Below, piece after piece: positions 15,606 through 22,895 of a stretch of 53,795 nt of DNA (position 1 is the first letter of the stretch; every line of letters starts with the position of its first letter). The translations under genes were made by a program, and so were the position numbers. The notes beneath the pieces are model-generated. The model worked only from the letters and a program-made list of their open reading frames with translations, made no database searches and was not told the origin of the DNA. Source of the stretch: Clostridia bacterium (GTDB lineage: Bacteria; Bacillota; Clostridia; Christensenellales; Pumilibacteraceae); assembly GCA_022793815.1 (NCBI GenBank), contig JAAWDP010000016.1, forward strand, positions 1 through 53,795. Reading direction: 5' to 3'.

Positions 15606-16946
15606 ATAGGAACACAACCGGTAATATTCGATATAGCCTACACACCGTATAGACTGCCCAAAAACGCAACGGCAGACGAGAGAGCAAAGCACGAAAAACA
15701 ACGTGCTTTCTACGATATGTCCGGCGCGGATAACATCTATAAGTACATAACTACCGAAGGCAAGATATACGGCGAGGAAGCAAAGAAATTTACAATGCTC
15801 GAATATCTTCAAAAGAGTACGGGTGTATTTAATCAAGACGGAATGCTAACAAAAGAGCAAGTGAAAGGAATGCGGAAACGGGCGCAAACGGGCGAGAAAA
15901 ATTTGTGGCACGGGTTTATATCGTTCAACAAAGAGAACTCGGAAAAGATAGACGATCCCGAAAAGTGTATCGCGCTCATTAAGCAAACCTTCGGGCAATT
16001 CTTTAAGGACGCGGGCTTTAATCCCGACAATATGGACTTACTATGCGCACTGCATTTAGACCGTCCCGAACACTTGCATATCCATTACGTCTTTTGGGAG
16101 AAAGAGCCGAAAGTAAAGAACCAAAGAGCGGCAGGGTATAAGTACCGAGCGAAAGGCAAAATACCGCTTGACGTAATAGACAAAATGACCGAGCGGCTGA
16201 ACGCATACACCATTGACGATGACCTTGCAAATAAACGGAAAAAGGTAATTGAAGAACTTACCCGTACAAGCAACGAATACGACGTCGCACATCTCAACGA
16301 TATACTGCGCCGATGGCTCAAAGAACTTGCGGACGAATTGCCGAAAGACAAGCCGTTATGGTACGGTAGCAAAGAGATAGCCGAACATCGCCCGAAGATA
16401 GATTTGGTAGCGGAGTGGCTTATAGACCTTGACGATAAAACAAGAGAAGCAGACCACGCTTTCAGAGATGAATTGCGCAAGAAAGAGCAAGCGTTGAAGG
16501 GTATAATTGGCAACTACTACCAACGGCGTCTTACAACCGAAAGGCTGTTTATGGAACACGTGCCGAATAAGGTAGACGAAGAAGGCGTAAAGAGCATCCA
16601 CACCATAGAAAGATTGGAGTGGGACTACCGTAGAAGATTGGGAAATATCGTTCTCAAAAAGGTGCGTGAGATACAGCGACAAACATACAAGCGTAATCCA
16701 CGCAGGAAGTACAAGACGAACGACAAAAACCTAAAACGGCGGCTTGCTATATCCCATAGAAAGGTGCGCGGTATAATGGACGGACTGTTCGGCTCGGTAG
16801 CGGAATTATTCTCGCCCGAAACGACGAACTACCGCAACCGCTTACGAGAAATCGAGGAAGAAATGCAAGCGGAGTATGAAAAGGAAAATCGTCCACAGGA
16901 ACAACCGAAAACGAGTTCTAATTCCAAGTGGACGTGGGGGAAATAA
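15606..16946 (+). CDS. MobL-type relaxase
   Basis: Mobilization protein of about 446 residues. The relaxase core ends in LHLDRPEHLHIHYVFWE, with the H-x-H pair that binds the metal (near residue 157), and an upstream Tyr-rich stretch (FDIAYTPYRLP) may hold the nicking Tyr. The rest is a basic, coiled helical region typical of MobL proteins. It would nick at oriT and lead one strand into a helper's conjugation machinery. Start choice is difficult: AGGAGG at 15592-15597 is correctly spaced from an ATA codon at 15606, while the nearest canonical start upstream (TTG at 15504) lies inside a hairpin and adds residues that look non-coding. The protein ends with a Lys-rich tail. Confidence 0.8.
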   Translation: MGTQPVIFDIAYTPYRLPKNATADERAKHEKQRAFYDMSGADNIYKYITTEGKIYGEEAKKFTMLEYLQKSTGVFNQDGMLTKEQVKGMRKRAQTGEKNLWHGFISFNKENSEKIDDPEKCIALIKQTFGQFFKDAGFNPDNMDLLCALHLDRPEHLHIHYVFWEKEPKVKNQRAAGYKYRAKGKIPLDVIDKMTERLNAYTIDDDLANKRKKVIEELTRTSNEYDVAHLNDILRRWLKELADELPKDKPLWYGSKEIAEHRPKIDLVAEWLIDLDDKTREADHAFRDELRKKEQALKGIIGNYYQRRLTTERLFMEHVPNKVDEEGVKSIHTIERLEWDYRRRLGNIVLKKVREIQRQTYKRNPRRKYKTNDKNLKRRLAISHRKVRGIMDGLFGSVAELFSPETTNYRNRLREIEEEMQAEYEKENRPQEQPKTSSNSKWTWGK

Positions 16947-16992
16947 CTATGTAAGAAAATAAGCAAAAGTCGTATTAACATTCCGCAAACGC

Positions 16993-17043
16993 TTGACTCT
17001 AAACTTTCGTTGTGCTAAAATATACTAAATCGTATAAATACGA
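16993..17043 (+). promoter_or_regulatory. Promoter with overlapping operator-like palindrome
   Basis: TTGACT (16993-16998) and TAAAAT (17016-17021) are 17 bases apart. The palindrome TCGTAT-AA-ATACGA at 17030-17043 lies at the expected transcription start, a typical position for a repressor site. The small protein encoded just downstream is a candidate autoregulator. Confidence 0.6.
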
Positions 17044-17069
17044 CACAGCATATTCACGGAGGTTTGGTT

Positions 17070-17345
17070 ATGGAAAACGACAGAAAGGTAAAAGACAAGC
17101 GTTATGAGGACAAGCACAAAGAAGAACGTAAAGCCAAATGTATGGTTTGGGGAACGAGCGTACCGAGAGAGAACGCCGAGAGAATAAACGAGTTTTTGAA
17201 GAAATATGGCTATACAAAGGTACAGCTAATAGAAGCGGGCTATGAAGAATTATTAGCCCGACACGATTTGGGCTTTGCAAAGCTCAAAGACGGTTACGAT
17301 GACTTTTTCGGTTTTGAGGAAGTCGATAAAAAGAAAACCGAATAA
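17070..17345 (+). CDS. Small basic protein, possible ribbon-helix-helix-like regulator
   Basis: 91 residues with a highly charged N-terminus (KVKDKRYEDKHKEERKAK) followed by MVWGTSVPRENAERINEFLKKYGYTKVQLIEAGYE, a short strand and two helices as in small ribbon-helix-helix-type DNA binders of mobile elements. The ATG at 17070 has GGAGG seven bases upstream. Its own promoter carries a palindrome at the start site, which fits autorepression. Located between relaxase and recombinase genes, it could alternatively be a relaxosome accessory protein. Confidence 0.6.
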   Translation: MENDRKVKDKRYEDKHKEERKAKCMVWGTSVPRENAERINEFLKKYGYTKVQLIEAGYEELLARHDLGFAKLKDGYDDFFGFEEVDKKKTE

Positions 17346-17379
17346 CTATCAAATCTTTTCGCAAGAGGAGGAAAACGCG

Positions 17380-17572
17380 ATGGAAAGAGAACATAGTATT
17401 CAAAGCTATAAGGACGCGGAGTAATTCCGAGTTACCGTCCGAATAAGGATACTTGAACAAAGAGCAAGAAAATTACGATGCTTTTATTGATTTTATGGCA
17501 CAGTTGATACAAAAATACGGCAACACAATTTTGAAAAATGAACAGCCGAAAACGGAGGACAATGATGAATAG
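17380..17572 (+). pseudogene. Small element gene broken by two frameshifts
   Basis: A good site (GAGGAGG) precedes an ATG at 17380 that reads 14 codons (MEREHSIQSYKDAE) to a stop. In the next frame the sequence reads VIPSYRPNKDT, and in another, NKEQENYDAFIDFMAQLIQKY up to a TAG at 17572. The three pieces join into one sensible protein of about 65 residues resembling the small YRP-containing proteins seen ahead of recombinases in Firmicutes elements. Alternatively the last piece is a separate 39-residue gene starting at TTG 17453. It overlaps the recombinase start by a few bases. Confidence 0.4.
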
Positions 17573-19250
17573 AGAAGGAAAGAAATGCTTCTTGTATTCG
17601 AGAGTGAGTACGGAAATGCAAGTGGACGGTTATAGTTTGGAAGCGCAGAAAAGCGTTCTCAAAAAATTTGCAGAACGTGAAGAAATGCAAATTATAGAAT
17701 ATTACGAGGATGCAGGTAAGTCCGGCAAGTCGATAGAGGGACGCCCCGCTTTCAAGAAAATGCTTTCAGATATAGAGAACGGACAAAGCGTAGATTATAT
17801 TCTCGTATATAAACTTTCCCGCTTCGGCAGAAATGCTGCGGATATTCTCAATTCATTGGAGTTTATTCAAACTTTCGACGTAAACCTAATTTGTATAGAA
17901 GAGGGGATAGATTCTTCGCAGACAAGCGGTAAGTTGCTCATCTCGGTCTTGTCTGCCGTTGCAGAAATAGAAAGAGAGAACATTCTCGAACAGACTATGA
18001 ATGGGCGCAGAGAAAAGGCGCGGCAGGGTTTATGGAACGGCGGTCCCGCACCGTATGGATATACGTTAAAAGACAATAGGCTATACATAAACGAAGATGA
18101 GGCGGAGCTGGTCCGCCTCATCTATGATAAGTATGTCAATACAAATATCGGCTATTCGGGTATTGCAAAGTATTTGAACTTGCAAGGGATAAAAAAGGTT
18201 GTACGAACGGACAGAATGATTGAAGAGTGGAGCGCCCACTTTGTTAATTTGATTTTAGAAAACCCCGTTTATTGCGGTAAGATTGCTTACGGTAGGCGGA
18301 CGCTCGAAAAAGTCAAGGGCAAGAAAAACGAATACAAGCGAATAAACGCTACCGATTATATTACGGTTGACGGATTGCACGAGCCGCTTGTCAGTGAAGA
18401 AGTTTGGAATAAGGCGCAAGAAAAGCGGCAGACGACAGGAAAAAAGTTTGCTTCGAAATACGGCAAGGACAGAACGCATTTATTGACGGGGCTTTTGAAA
18501 TGCCCCGTGTGCGGCGGTCCAATGTATGCAAACAGACATTGCTGGACGAAAAAGGACGGAACTTATAAAGAAGTCGGCTATTACGTTTGCGGAAAGAATA
18601 AACACGACAGAGGAAAGTTTTGCGAATATAAAGCAGACTTGAAGAAAAGCGTTATCGAGCCGCTTGTTATAGAAGCCGTTAAGGAAATCGTAAGTCAAAA
18701 GTATTTTGCCGAAGCAATAAAAAGTAGGATAGGCAATCTCAATAACAATGACGAAATCGATAGAGAGATAAAAAATTTTGAAGTTAAGTTAGGCGAGGTA
18801 GAATTAAACAAAGCGAGACTTGAAAAAGAAATCGATACTTTACCCTTCGATACAAAATTCCGAGAAAGAAAGTTGCGCGATTTGAATGCCCGTCTTGACG
18901 GAATGTACGAAACCATTGCCGAATTGGAAGAATTAATTGCCGATGCGAATCTGCGCAAAAAAGCTATGGAAGAAGAGGCGGTTACACTTGAAAACATCTA
19001 TCAAATATTATTGAACTTTTCGGAGTTTTTTGATATAATAGATGAGGACGAGCGGAAAAACCTTTTGTGCTATTTGATAAAGGAAATACAGCTCAATCCG
19101 CATTGGGAGAAGAAATCGCCGTTAAAATGGATAGAATTTAACTTTCCTATCTACCGCAACGGGGAGGAAATCAGAAAATTTTTGTGTGAAGGCAATTTCA
19201 ATGTCGAGACACTGGTCGTTATGGAAAGATTCCGAATATATGAAAATTAA
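17565..19250 (+). CDS. Large serine recombinase (element integrase)
   Basis: 561-residue TnpX/TndX-type site-specific recombinase. The catalytic domain (1-150) has LYSRVSTEMQ with nucleophile Ser15, KLSRFGRN and AEIERENILEQ. The recombinase domain (about 160-290) is followed by a zinc ribbon with CPVCGG and two later Cys (about 310-355) and a coiled coil (about 395-470). I start at the second ATG (17565), six bases from GGAGG. The last 15 codons (VETLVVMERFRIYEN) lie to the right of the attachment repeat at 19203 and are native rlmD sequence. In the excised circle the frame would instead run into the RlmD tail. Confidence 0.94.
   Translation: MNREGKKCFLYSRVSTEMQVDGYSLEAQKSVLKKFAEREEMQIIEYYEDAGKSGKSIEGRPAFKKMLSDIENGQSVDYILVYKLSRFGRNAADILNSLEFIQTFDVNLICIEEGIDSSQTSGKLLISVLSAVAEIERENILEQTMNGRREKARQGLWNGGPAPYGYTLKDNRLYINEDEAELVRLIYDKYVNTNIGYSGIAKYLNLQGIKKVVRTDRMIEEWSAHFVNLILENPVYCGKIAYGRRTLEKVKGKKNEYKRINATDYITVDGLHEPLVSEEVWNKAQEKRQTTGKKFASKYGKDRTHLLTGLLKCPVCGGPMYANRHCWTKKDGTYKEVGYYVCGKNKHDRGKFCEYKADLKKSVIEPLVIEAVKEIVSQKYFAEAIKSRIGNLNNNDEIDREIKNFEVKLGEVELNKARLEKEIDTLPFDTKFRERKLRDLNARLDGMYETIAELEELIADANLRKKAMEEEAVTLENIYQILLNFSEFFDIIDEDERKNLLCYLIKEIQLNPHWEKKSPLKWIEFNFPIYRNGEEIRKFLCEGNFNVETLVVMERFRIYEN
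19203..19219 (+). repeat. attR within the recombinase gene
   Basis: GTCGAGACACTGGTCGT, matching 14 of 17 bases of the site at 3405-3421 and read in the same frame (VETLVV). Sequence to its right, through the TAA at 19250, is the displaced 3' end of rlmD. Confidence 0.8.
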
Positions 19251-19280
19251 GTGAATAAACGGAACCTGCCCATAAGTTTG

Positions 19281-19309
19281 TTGACATCTGCGGTTTAAGC
19301 GTATATAAT
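19281..19309 (+). promoter_or_regulatory. Consensus promoter of the CmpB-like gene
   Basis: TTGACA (19281-19286), a 17-base spacer and TATAAT (19304-19309). This is the first chromosomal promoter after the element. Confidence 0.8.
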
Positions 19310-19375
19310 ATATTGTGATAGGCAATTTATAAAGGGGCGGTATCGTTCATCGTTAAGAACGAAAGAGGTGGATAT

Positions 19376-20050
19376 ATGGAAAACACAAGAAGCACCGATT
19401 TCGAAAATATCGCTTGCAGCCAAGAAGAGAAGAAGCCCTTGACCGTTTGCGGGATAGAGTTCGTTTATCTCGGAATACTTGCTATAATGCTCGGCTTTGT
19501 CGGCTGGCTTGCCGAAAATACGGTTCGGGCGATAAGCGTGGGTATTATCGACTGCCGCTTCCATTTGCTTCCTTTTATAGGCGAATACGGATTGATAGTA
19601 TTTGCCGTGCATCTTGTATTCGGCACACCCGACGATTTCGCGTTTTTCGGTCATCATGTATTTAAGAAGAAAACGCTTACAAGTAAAGTGCTTTCGAATG
19701 TTTTGGCATTCGTTATCATGTGCGCGGTAGTGTTTCTTGCCGAACTGGGACTCGGAAATCTTTGGGATAAAGTTTTCGGGTTGCAGTTGTGGGACTATTC
19801 GTCGCTGCCTTTTTCCGTTACCAGATACGCGGGGCTTATCCTTTCGCTGGGTTACGGATTCGGTTGTTGGTTGCTGTTCAGACTTGCCTATGCTCCCGCA
19901 TTGAAACTTGTGCGCAAGATGGATTACAAAGTTGCAAAAATCGTTTGTTGCACTTTGGGCATTTTGATAGTCGCCGATTTCATATTTATGCTGGTTCAAT
20001 TCATAATATTTAAACAGGCACCAATGTGGTGGTCGATAAATCTACGCTGA
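19376..20050 (+). CDS. CmpB-family putative ABC transporter permease
   Basis: 224-residue integral membrane protein with about five hydrophobic segments (roughly 28-50, 68-85, 110-130, 150-172, 190-212). The stretch LQLWDYSSLPFSV is characteristic of the CmpB/'ABC-transporter type IV' permease-like family of Firmicutes. The biochemical role of that family is not established and no ATPase or binding protein is adjacent. AGAGGTGG precedes the ATG. A papain-fold gene follows after 27 bases, probably in the same transcript. Confidence 0.65.
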   Translation: MENTRSTDFENIACSQEEKKPLTVCGIEFVYLGILAIMLGFVGWLAENTVRAISVGIIDCRFHLLPFIGEYGLIVFAVHLVFGTPDDFAFFGHHVFKKKTLTSKVLSNVLAFVIMCAVVFLAELGLGNLWDKVFGLQLWDYSSLPFSVTRYAGLILSLGYGFGCWLLFRLAYAPALKLVRKMDYKVAKIVCCTLGILIVADFIFMLVQFIIFKQAPMWWSINLR

Positions 20051-20077
20051 TTTTACAAGGCGCAAGGAAGAGGAAGA

Positions 20078-20608
20078 ATGAAACATATCTACATAGTTGT
20101 AAGCGCGACGGATTCGATAGTTGCGAAAATCATTCGTGCCGTGACGGGCGATAGGTATTCTCATGCTTCGATAAGTCTCGAAGACAATCTGAATGAAATG
20201 TATTCGTTCGGCAGAGTGCATCCGAACAATCCGTTTTACGGCGGGTTTGTCAAAGAATCAATCGCTTACGGAACTATGAAGCGTTTTAAGAAAAGCGAAG
20301 CGGTAGTAATACGATTGACCGTAAGTAAGGACAAGTATGCCGAAATAAACGAGTACATAAAAAATATGTATATCAACCGCAAAAAGTATCATTACAATTA
20401 CCTCGGTTTGTTTTTGGCGAAACTCGGTATTCACCGCAGACGGGCGAACGCCTATTACTGTTCGGAATTCGTGAAAGAATTGTTGGACAAGTTCGACATA
20501 GTTGAAGAAGGCGAGTTCGGCGACGTCGTGCGTCCCGTAGAGTTGTTAAGACTTAAAAAGGGCGAAATAGTTTATCGCGGCAGACTTTGCGATTTCGTTC
20601 CCGTTTAA
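20078..20608 (+). CDS. YiiX-like permuted NlpC/P60 (papain-fold) protein
   Basis: 176 residues. A His in YSHASISL near residue 29 comes first and the likely nucleophile Cys in AYYCSEFVKELL near 127 comes second, the order seen in circularly permuted NlpC/P60 proteins of the YiiX/YebB group, which act as amidases, peptidases or lipid-thioester enzymes. No signal peptide is evident, so it is probably cytoplasmic. The start has AGGAAG and AGG upstream. The substrate is unknown. Confidence 0.65.
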   Translation: MKHIYIVVSATDSIVAKIIRAVTGDRYSHASISLEDNLNEMYSFGRVHPNNPFYGGFVKESIAYGTMKRFKKSEAVVIRLTVSKDKYAEINEYIKNMYINRKKYHYNYLGLFLAKLGIHRRRANAYYCSEFVKELLDKFDIVEEGEFGDVVRPVELLRLKKGEIVYRGRLCDFVPV

Positions 20609-20628
20609 AAATACAAGTCCCCGTTTAC

Positions 20629-20658
20629 TTGACAAATAACCTCGGCGCGTTATATAAT
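20629..20658 (+). promoter_or_regulatory. Promoter of the TM1266/ABC importer operon
   Basis: TTGACA (20629-20634) and TATAAT (20653-20658) with an 18-base spacer, just before a structured leader. Transcription should start near 20665. Confidence 0.75.
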
Positions 20659-20661
20659 GAC

Positions 20662-20810
20662 GGTGTCCTGAGCGAAAAGGTTTCACCTGATTGTCAAGGC
20701 GGGTAATACATGAAAGCGTTTTGTATCCGTGGGTTGCGACCCGTTAAGCGGATACGGCTTAATTATATTATAACCCCCTTGCCAGGCGAGGGGGTTTACT
20801 GTTTTTACGG
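20662..20810 (+). ncRNA. Structured 5' leader ending in an intrinsic terminator, putative riboswitch
   Basis: The leader can form GGTG/CACC with an inner CCT/AGG (20663-20687), a long arm closed by GTATCCG/CGGATAC (about 20723-20755) with GGGT-TGCG-ACCC inside, then a terminator AACCCCCT/AGGGGGTT (20772-20796) followed by TTTTT at 20802. ACCTGAT (20685) and GGGTAATAC (20701) resemble the 3' half of THI boxes, but the first half is missing, so I do not call a TPP riboswitch. A ligand related to the downstream importer is plausible. Confidence 0.5.
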
Positions 20811-20820
20811 AGAAATGGCA

Positions 20821-21069
20821 ATGAATGAAAAAAGATTGGCTCAAATAGGCATAATAGTCGATGACAGAAACAGTGCGGCGGAATTGAATACGCTGTTGAC
20901 CCGATACGGCGAATACATTGTCGGGCGTATGGGCTTGCCTCTGCCCGAGCGCGGTGTCAACATCATATCGATAGTTATCGACGCAAGCGGCGATGTTATA
21001 AATGCGCTCACAGGAAAAATAGGCAGTTTGCACGGCGTCAGCGCGAAAACGCTTTATGCCAAGGTTTAG
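20821..21069 (+). CDS. TM1266-like ACT-fold protein ([FeFe]-hydrogenase-associated family)
   Basis: 82 residues with RLAQIGIIVDDRNSAAELNTLL and GRMGLPLPERGVNIISIVIDA, the pattern of the TM1266 family, small ACT-like putative regulators often found near [FeFe]-hydrogenase maturation genes. I choose the ATG at 20821 (GGAG eight bases upstream) over one six bases earlier. It is the first gene after the structured leader, and the ABC importer follows after 18 bases. This pairing is recurrent in Clostridia from memory. The molecular role is not established. Confidence 0.75.
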   Translation: MNEKRLAQIGIIVDDRNSAAELNTLLTRYGEYIVGRMGLPLPERGVNIISIVIDASGDVINALTGKIGSLHGVSAKTLYAKV

Positions 21070-21087
21070 AGATAAAAGGAGCAGAAA

Positions 21088-22113
21088 ATGAAAAAAAGAA
21101 TTGCGTTATTATCGGTATGTCTTATTGCGGTTATGATGATGTCGGCGTGCGGCTCGGGCAACCCTACTGCGGTCACGGACAGAATGGACGTACAGACGTT
21201 ATGGAGAGAAGTCACGGGGCAGGACGGCTATCCCCAAGCCTGTCTTATAGTCAAGGACGAACTGGCTCGCGAAAGCGGCGATTTCGTGGCGGCATTCGTA
21301 GCCGCGGTCGAAGAGTCCGACGGCTGGGCGCAGCTCAATCCTGCCGAAGCTGTGGCGGCGGTCAAAGCCAACATGCAGCAGGGAGTGGAGTCTTCGATGA
21401 CGGCGGTGAGCGCAGACGTCGTGAACCGCTGCCATATTAAGACGATTCGTGCGGCAGAGGCAAAATTAAGCGTAGAGACGTATCTCGAATGTTTCATCAA
21501 TATGGAAAAGGAAACCGAGCAAAATCTTATCGGAGGGAAGCTGCCCGACGACGGATTCTATCTCACGCCTTCGGGAGGAGCAAATCCTTCGAGGTCGGTC
21601 AAAGTATATATGCCTGACGGCGCTACCGCGCTTGCGCTTGCCGGTGCTATGGCAAATCATAAAACCGTAGACGGCGTAAATATCGAGTACACGGTCGTGC
21701 CGTCGAATTCCATAGGTTCGAGCGTGACTTCGTCCGCGGCGGACATAGCCGTCGTGCCGTCGAATCTTGCCGCAAAGCTTTACAACGCCAACGGCAAATA
21801 CAAAATGGCAGCCACGCTTACGCACGGCAATCTGTATATTGTCGGCGGAGATATGGAAGGCGCTCAAACGTTGGCAGGCAACGTGGTCGGAGTTATGGGA
21901 CAAGGAAATGTCCCCGACCTTGTTTTCCGATATATCCTCAAAAAGAAAAACATCGAATACGTTGTGTCCGACGTGGCTGTCGAAGGCAAGGTGGCGATAA
22001 AATACTATGCTGACGGCGGTTCGGTTGCTCGGGCATTGAAAGCGGGACAAATCGGTTACGGTCTGCTTGCCGAGCCTGCCGCGTCTTCGGTATACGATAA
22101 AATTCACGAATAA
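21088..22113 (+). CDS. ABC importer substrate-binding lipoprotein, circularly permuted
   Basis: 341 residues, with a lipoprotein signal (Lys-rich start, hydrophobic stretch, lipobox MSAC with Cys21). It belongs to the NMT1/TauA-like binding-protein fold, but the order is changed. The piece that normally ends such proteins (YPQACLIVKDE, AAFVAAVEESDGW, up to IGGKLPDDGFYL) comes first, at about 45-180. The normal N-terminal lobe (VKVYMPDGATALALAGAM, then ADIAVVPSNLAAKLYN and GYGLLAEPAAS) comes second, at about 185-341. The two are joined by a Ser/Gly/Pro linker. AAAGGAGC is upstream of the ATG. It should deliver an unknown small solute to the permease encoded next. Confidence 0.82.
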   Translation: MKKRIALLSVCLIAVMMMSACGSGNPTAVTDRMDVQTLWREVTGQDGYPQACLIVKDELARESGDFVAAFVAAVEESDGWAQLNPAEAVAAVKANMQQGVESSMTAVSADVVNRCHIKTIRAAEAKLSVETYLECFINMEKETEQNLIGGKLPDDGFYLTPSGGANPSRSVKVYMPDGATALALAGAMANHKTVDGVNIEYTVVPSNSIGSSVTSSAADIAVVPSNLAAKLYNANGKYKMAATLTHGNLYIVGGDMEGAQTLAGNVVGVMGQGNVPDLVFRYILKKKNIEYVVSDVAVEGKVAIKYYADGGSVARALKAGQIGYGLLAEPAASSVYDKIHE

Positions 22114-22118
22114 AACAG

Positions 22119-22895
22119 GTGAGCAAGAGAAAAAACAAAAAGGCGGTAATAGCCGTACTTATAAATCTGTGTTATCCGCTTGCGAGTGTTTCGATACTTG
22201 TTGCGGTATACGCCGTAGCGGCGGCGGCGGCAAACGAAAATCTTATCTTGCCGAATTGGGGCGAGATATTTTCCGCCGCGACAAATCTTTTATCGCAAGT
22301 GTCGTTTTACAAATCGCTGCTCATGACGCTGTTGCGCTCGGCTGCCGCGTTTGCCGCCGCTTTTTTGATTGGCGGAGCGCTGGGTGTCGGTGCAAAATAC
22401 TGCGAACCGCTTCGCCGTCTGTTTACGCCGCTCATGACGCTGTTGCGTGCGGTACCCACCATGGCGGTAATATTTCTGCTTGTGCTTTGGGTGCGTTCCG
22501 CTTATTCTCCTGCAATAGTTTCGTTTACGATACTTATGCCCCTTTCTTATACGCAGATGTATAATGCGCTTTCCTCGCTCGATGACGGAATTTTCGAGAT
22601 GAGCAAGGTATATCGAGTTCCGAAAAGCCGCATTTTGACGAAGTTCGTTTTGCCTCAAATTGCTCTGCAGCTTATCGAAGCAACAGCAGGAAATCTTTCG
22701 TTTTCGGTCAAGCTGGTAATAGCGGGGGAAGCGCTTGCGCAAACCGCATCGAGTTTGGGCGGCATGATAAATAACGCGAACGTGTATCTGGAAACGGCTC
22801 GGCTGATGGCTGTGACGTTGCTTGCCGTGGCAGTCTGTTTTATACTCGAAGGCGCCGTGAAATTACTGTTGCTTTCATGTAGGAGGTGGCAATGA
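22119..22895 (+). CDS. ABC importer permease (SsuC/TauC type)
   Basis: 258 residues with six predicted membrane segments and the EAA-like loop around MSKVYRVPKSRILTKFVLPQIALQLIEA, which contacts the ATPase. It starts at GTG 22119, five bases after the binding-protein stop; the ribosome site is weak, suggesting translational coupling. The gene end overlaps the ATPase start by four bases. It forms the membrane channel of the importer; the substrate is not inferable. Confidence 0.88.
   Translation: MSKRKNKKAVIAVLINLCYPLASVSILVAVYAVAAAAANENLILPNWGEIFSAATNLLSQVSFYKSLLMTLLRSAAAFAAAFLIGGALGVGAKYCEPLRRLFTPLMTLLRAVPTMAVIFLLVLWVRSAYSPAIVSFTILMPLSYTQMYNALSSLDDGIFEMSKVYRVPKSRILTKFVLPQIALQLIEATAGNLSFSVKLVIAGEALAQTASSLGGMINNANVYLETARLMAVTLLAVAVCFILEGAVKLLLLSCRRWQ

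Larger units (their letters stand above)
3405..19210. mobile_element. Integrative mobilizable element inserted in rlmD
   Basis: The boundaries are direct repeats GTCGAGAC at 3405-3412 and 19203-19210; extended to 17 bases they match at 14 positions. Repeat-to-repeat distance is 15,798 bases. Inside are a large serine recombinase at the right end, a MobL-type relaxase, an oriT-like hairpin cluster and defence cargo, but no type IV secretion genes. It is therefore mobilizable rather than self-transmissible (inference). From memory, rumA/rlmD is a known target of serine-recombinase elements in Firmicutes. The crossover dinucleotide cannot be fixed from this sequence alone. Confidence 0.85.

Noticed and set aside
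3405-19210. Self-transmissible conjugative element (ICE)
   Set aside because: A relaxase and recombinase are present, but no coupling protein, VirB4 or other type IV secretion gene was found inside the repeats.
20660-20760. TPP (THI-box) riboswitch
   Set aside because: ACCTGAT and GGGTAATAC match, but the invariant TGAGA reads TGAGC and there is no room for the first two helices after the promoter. Kept only as an unidentified structured leader.
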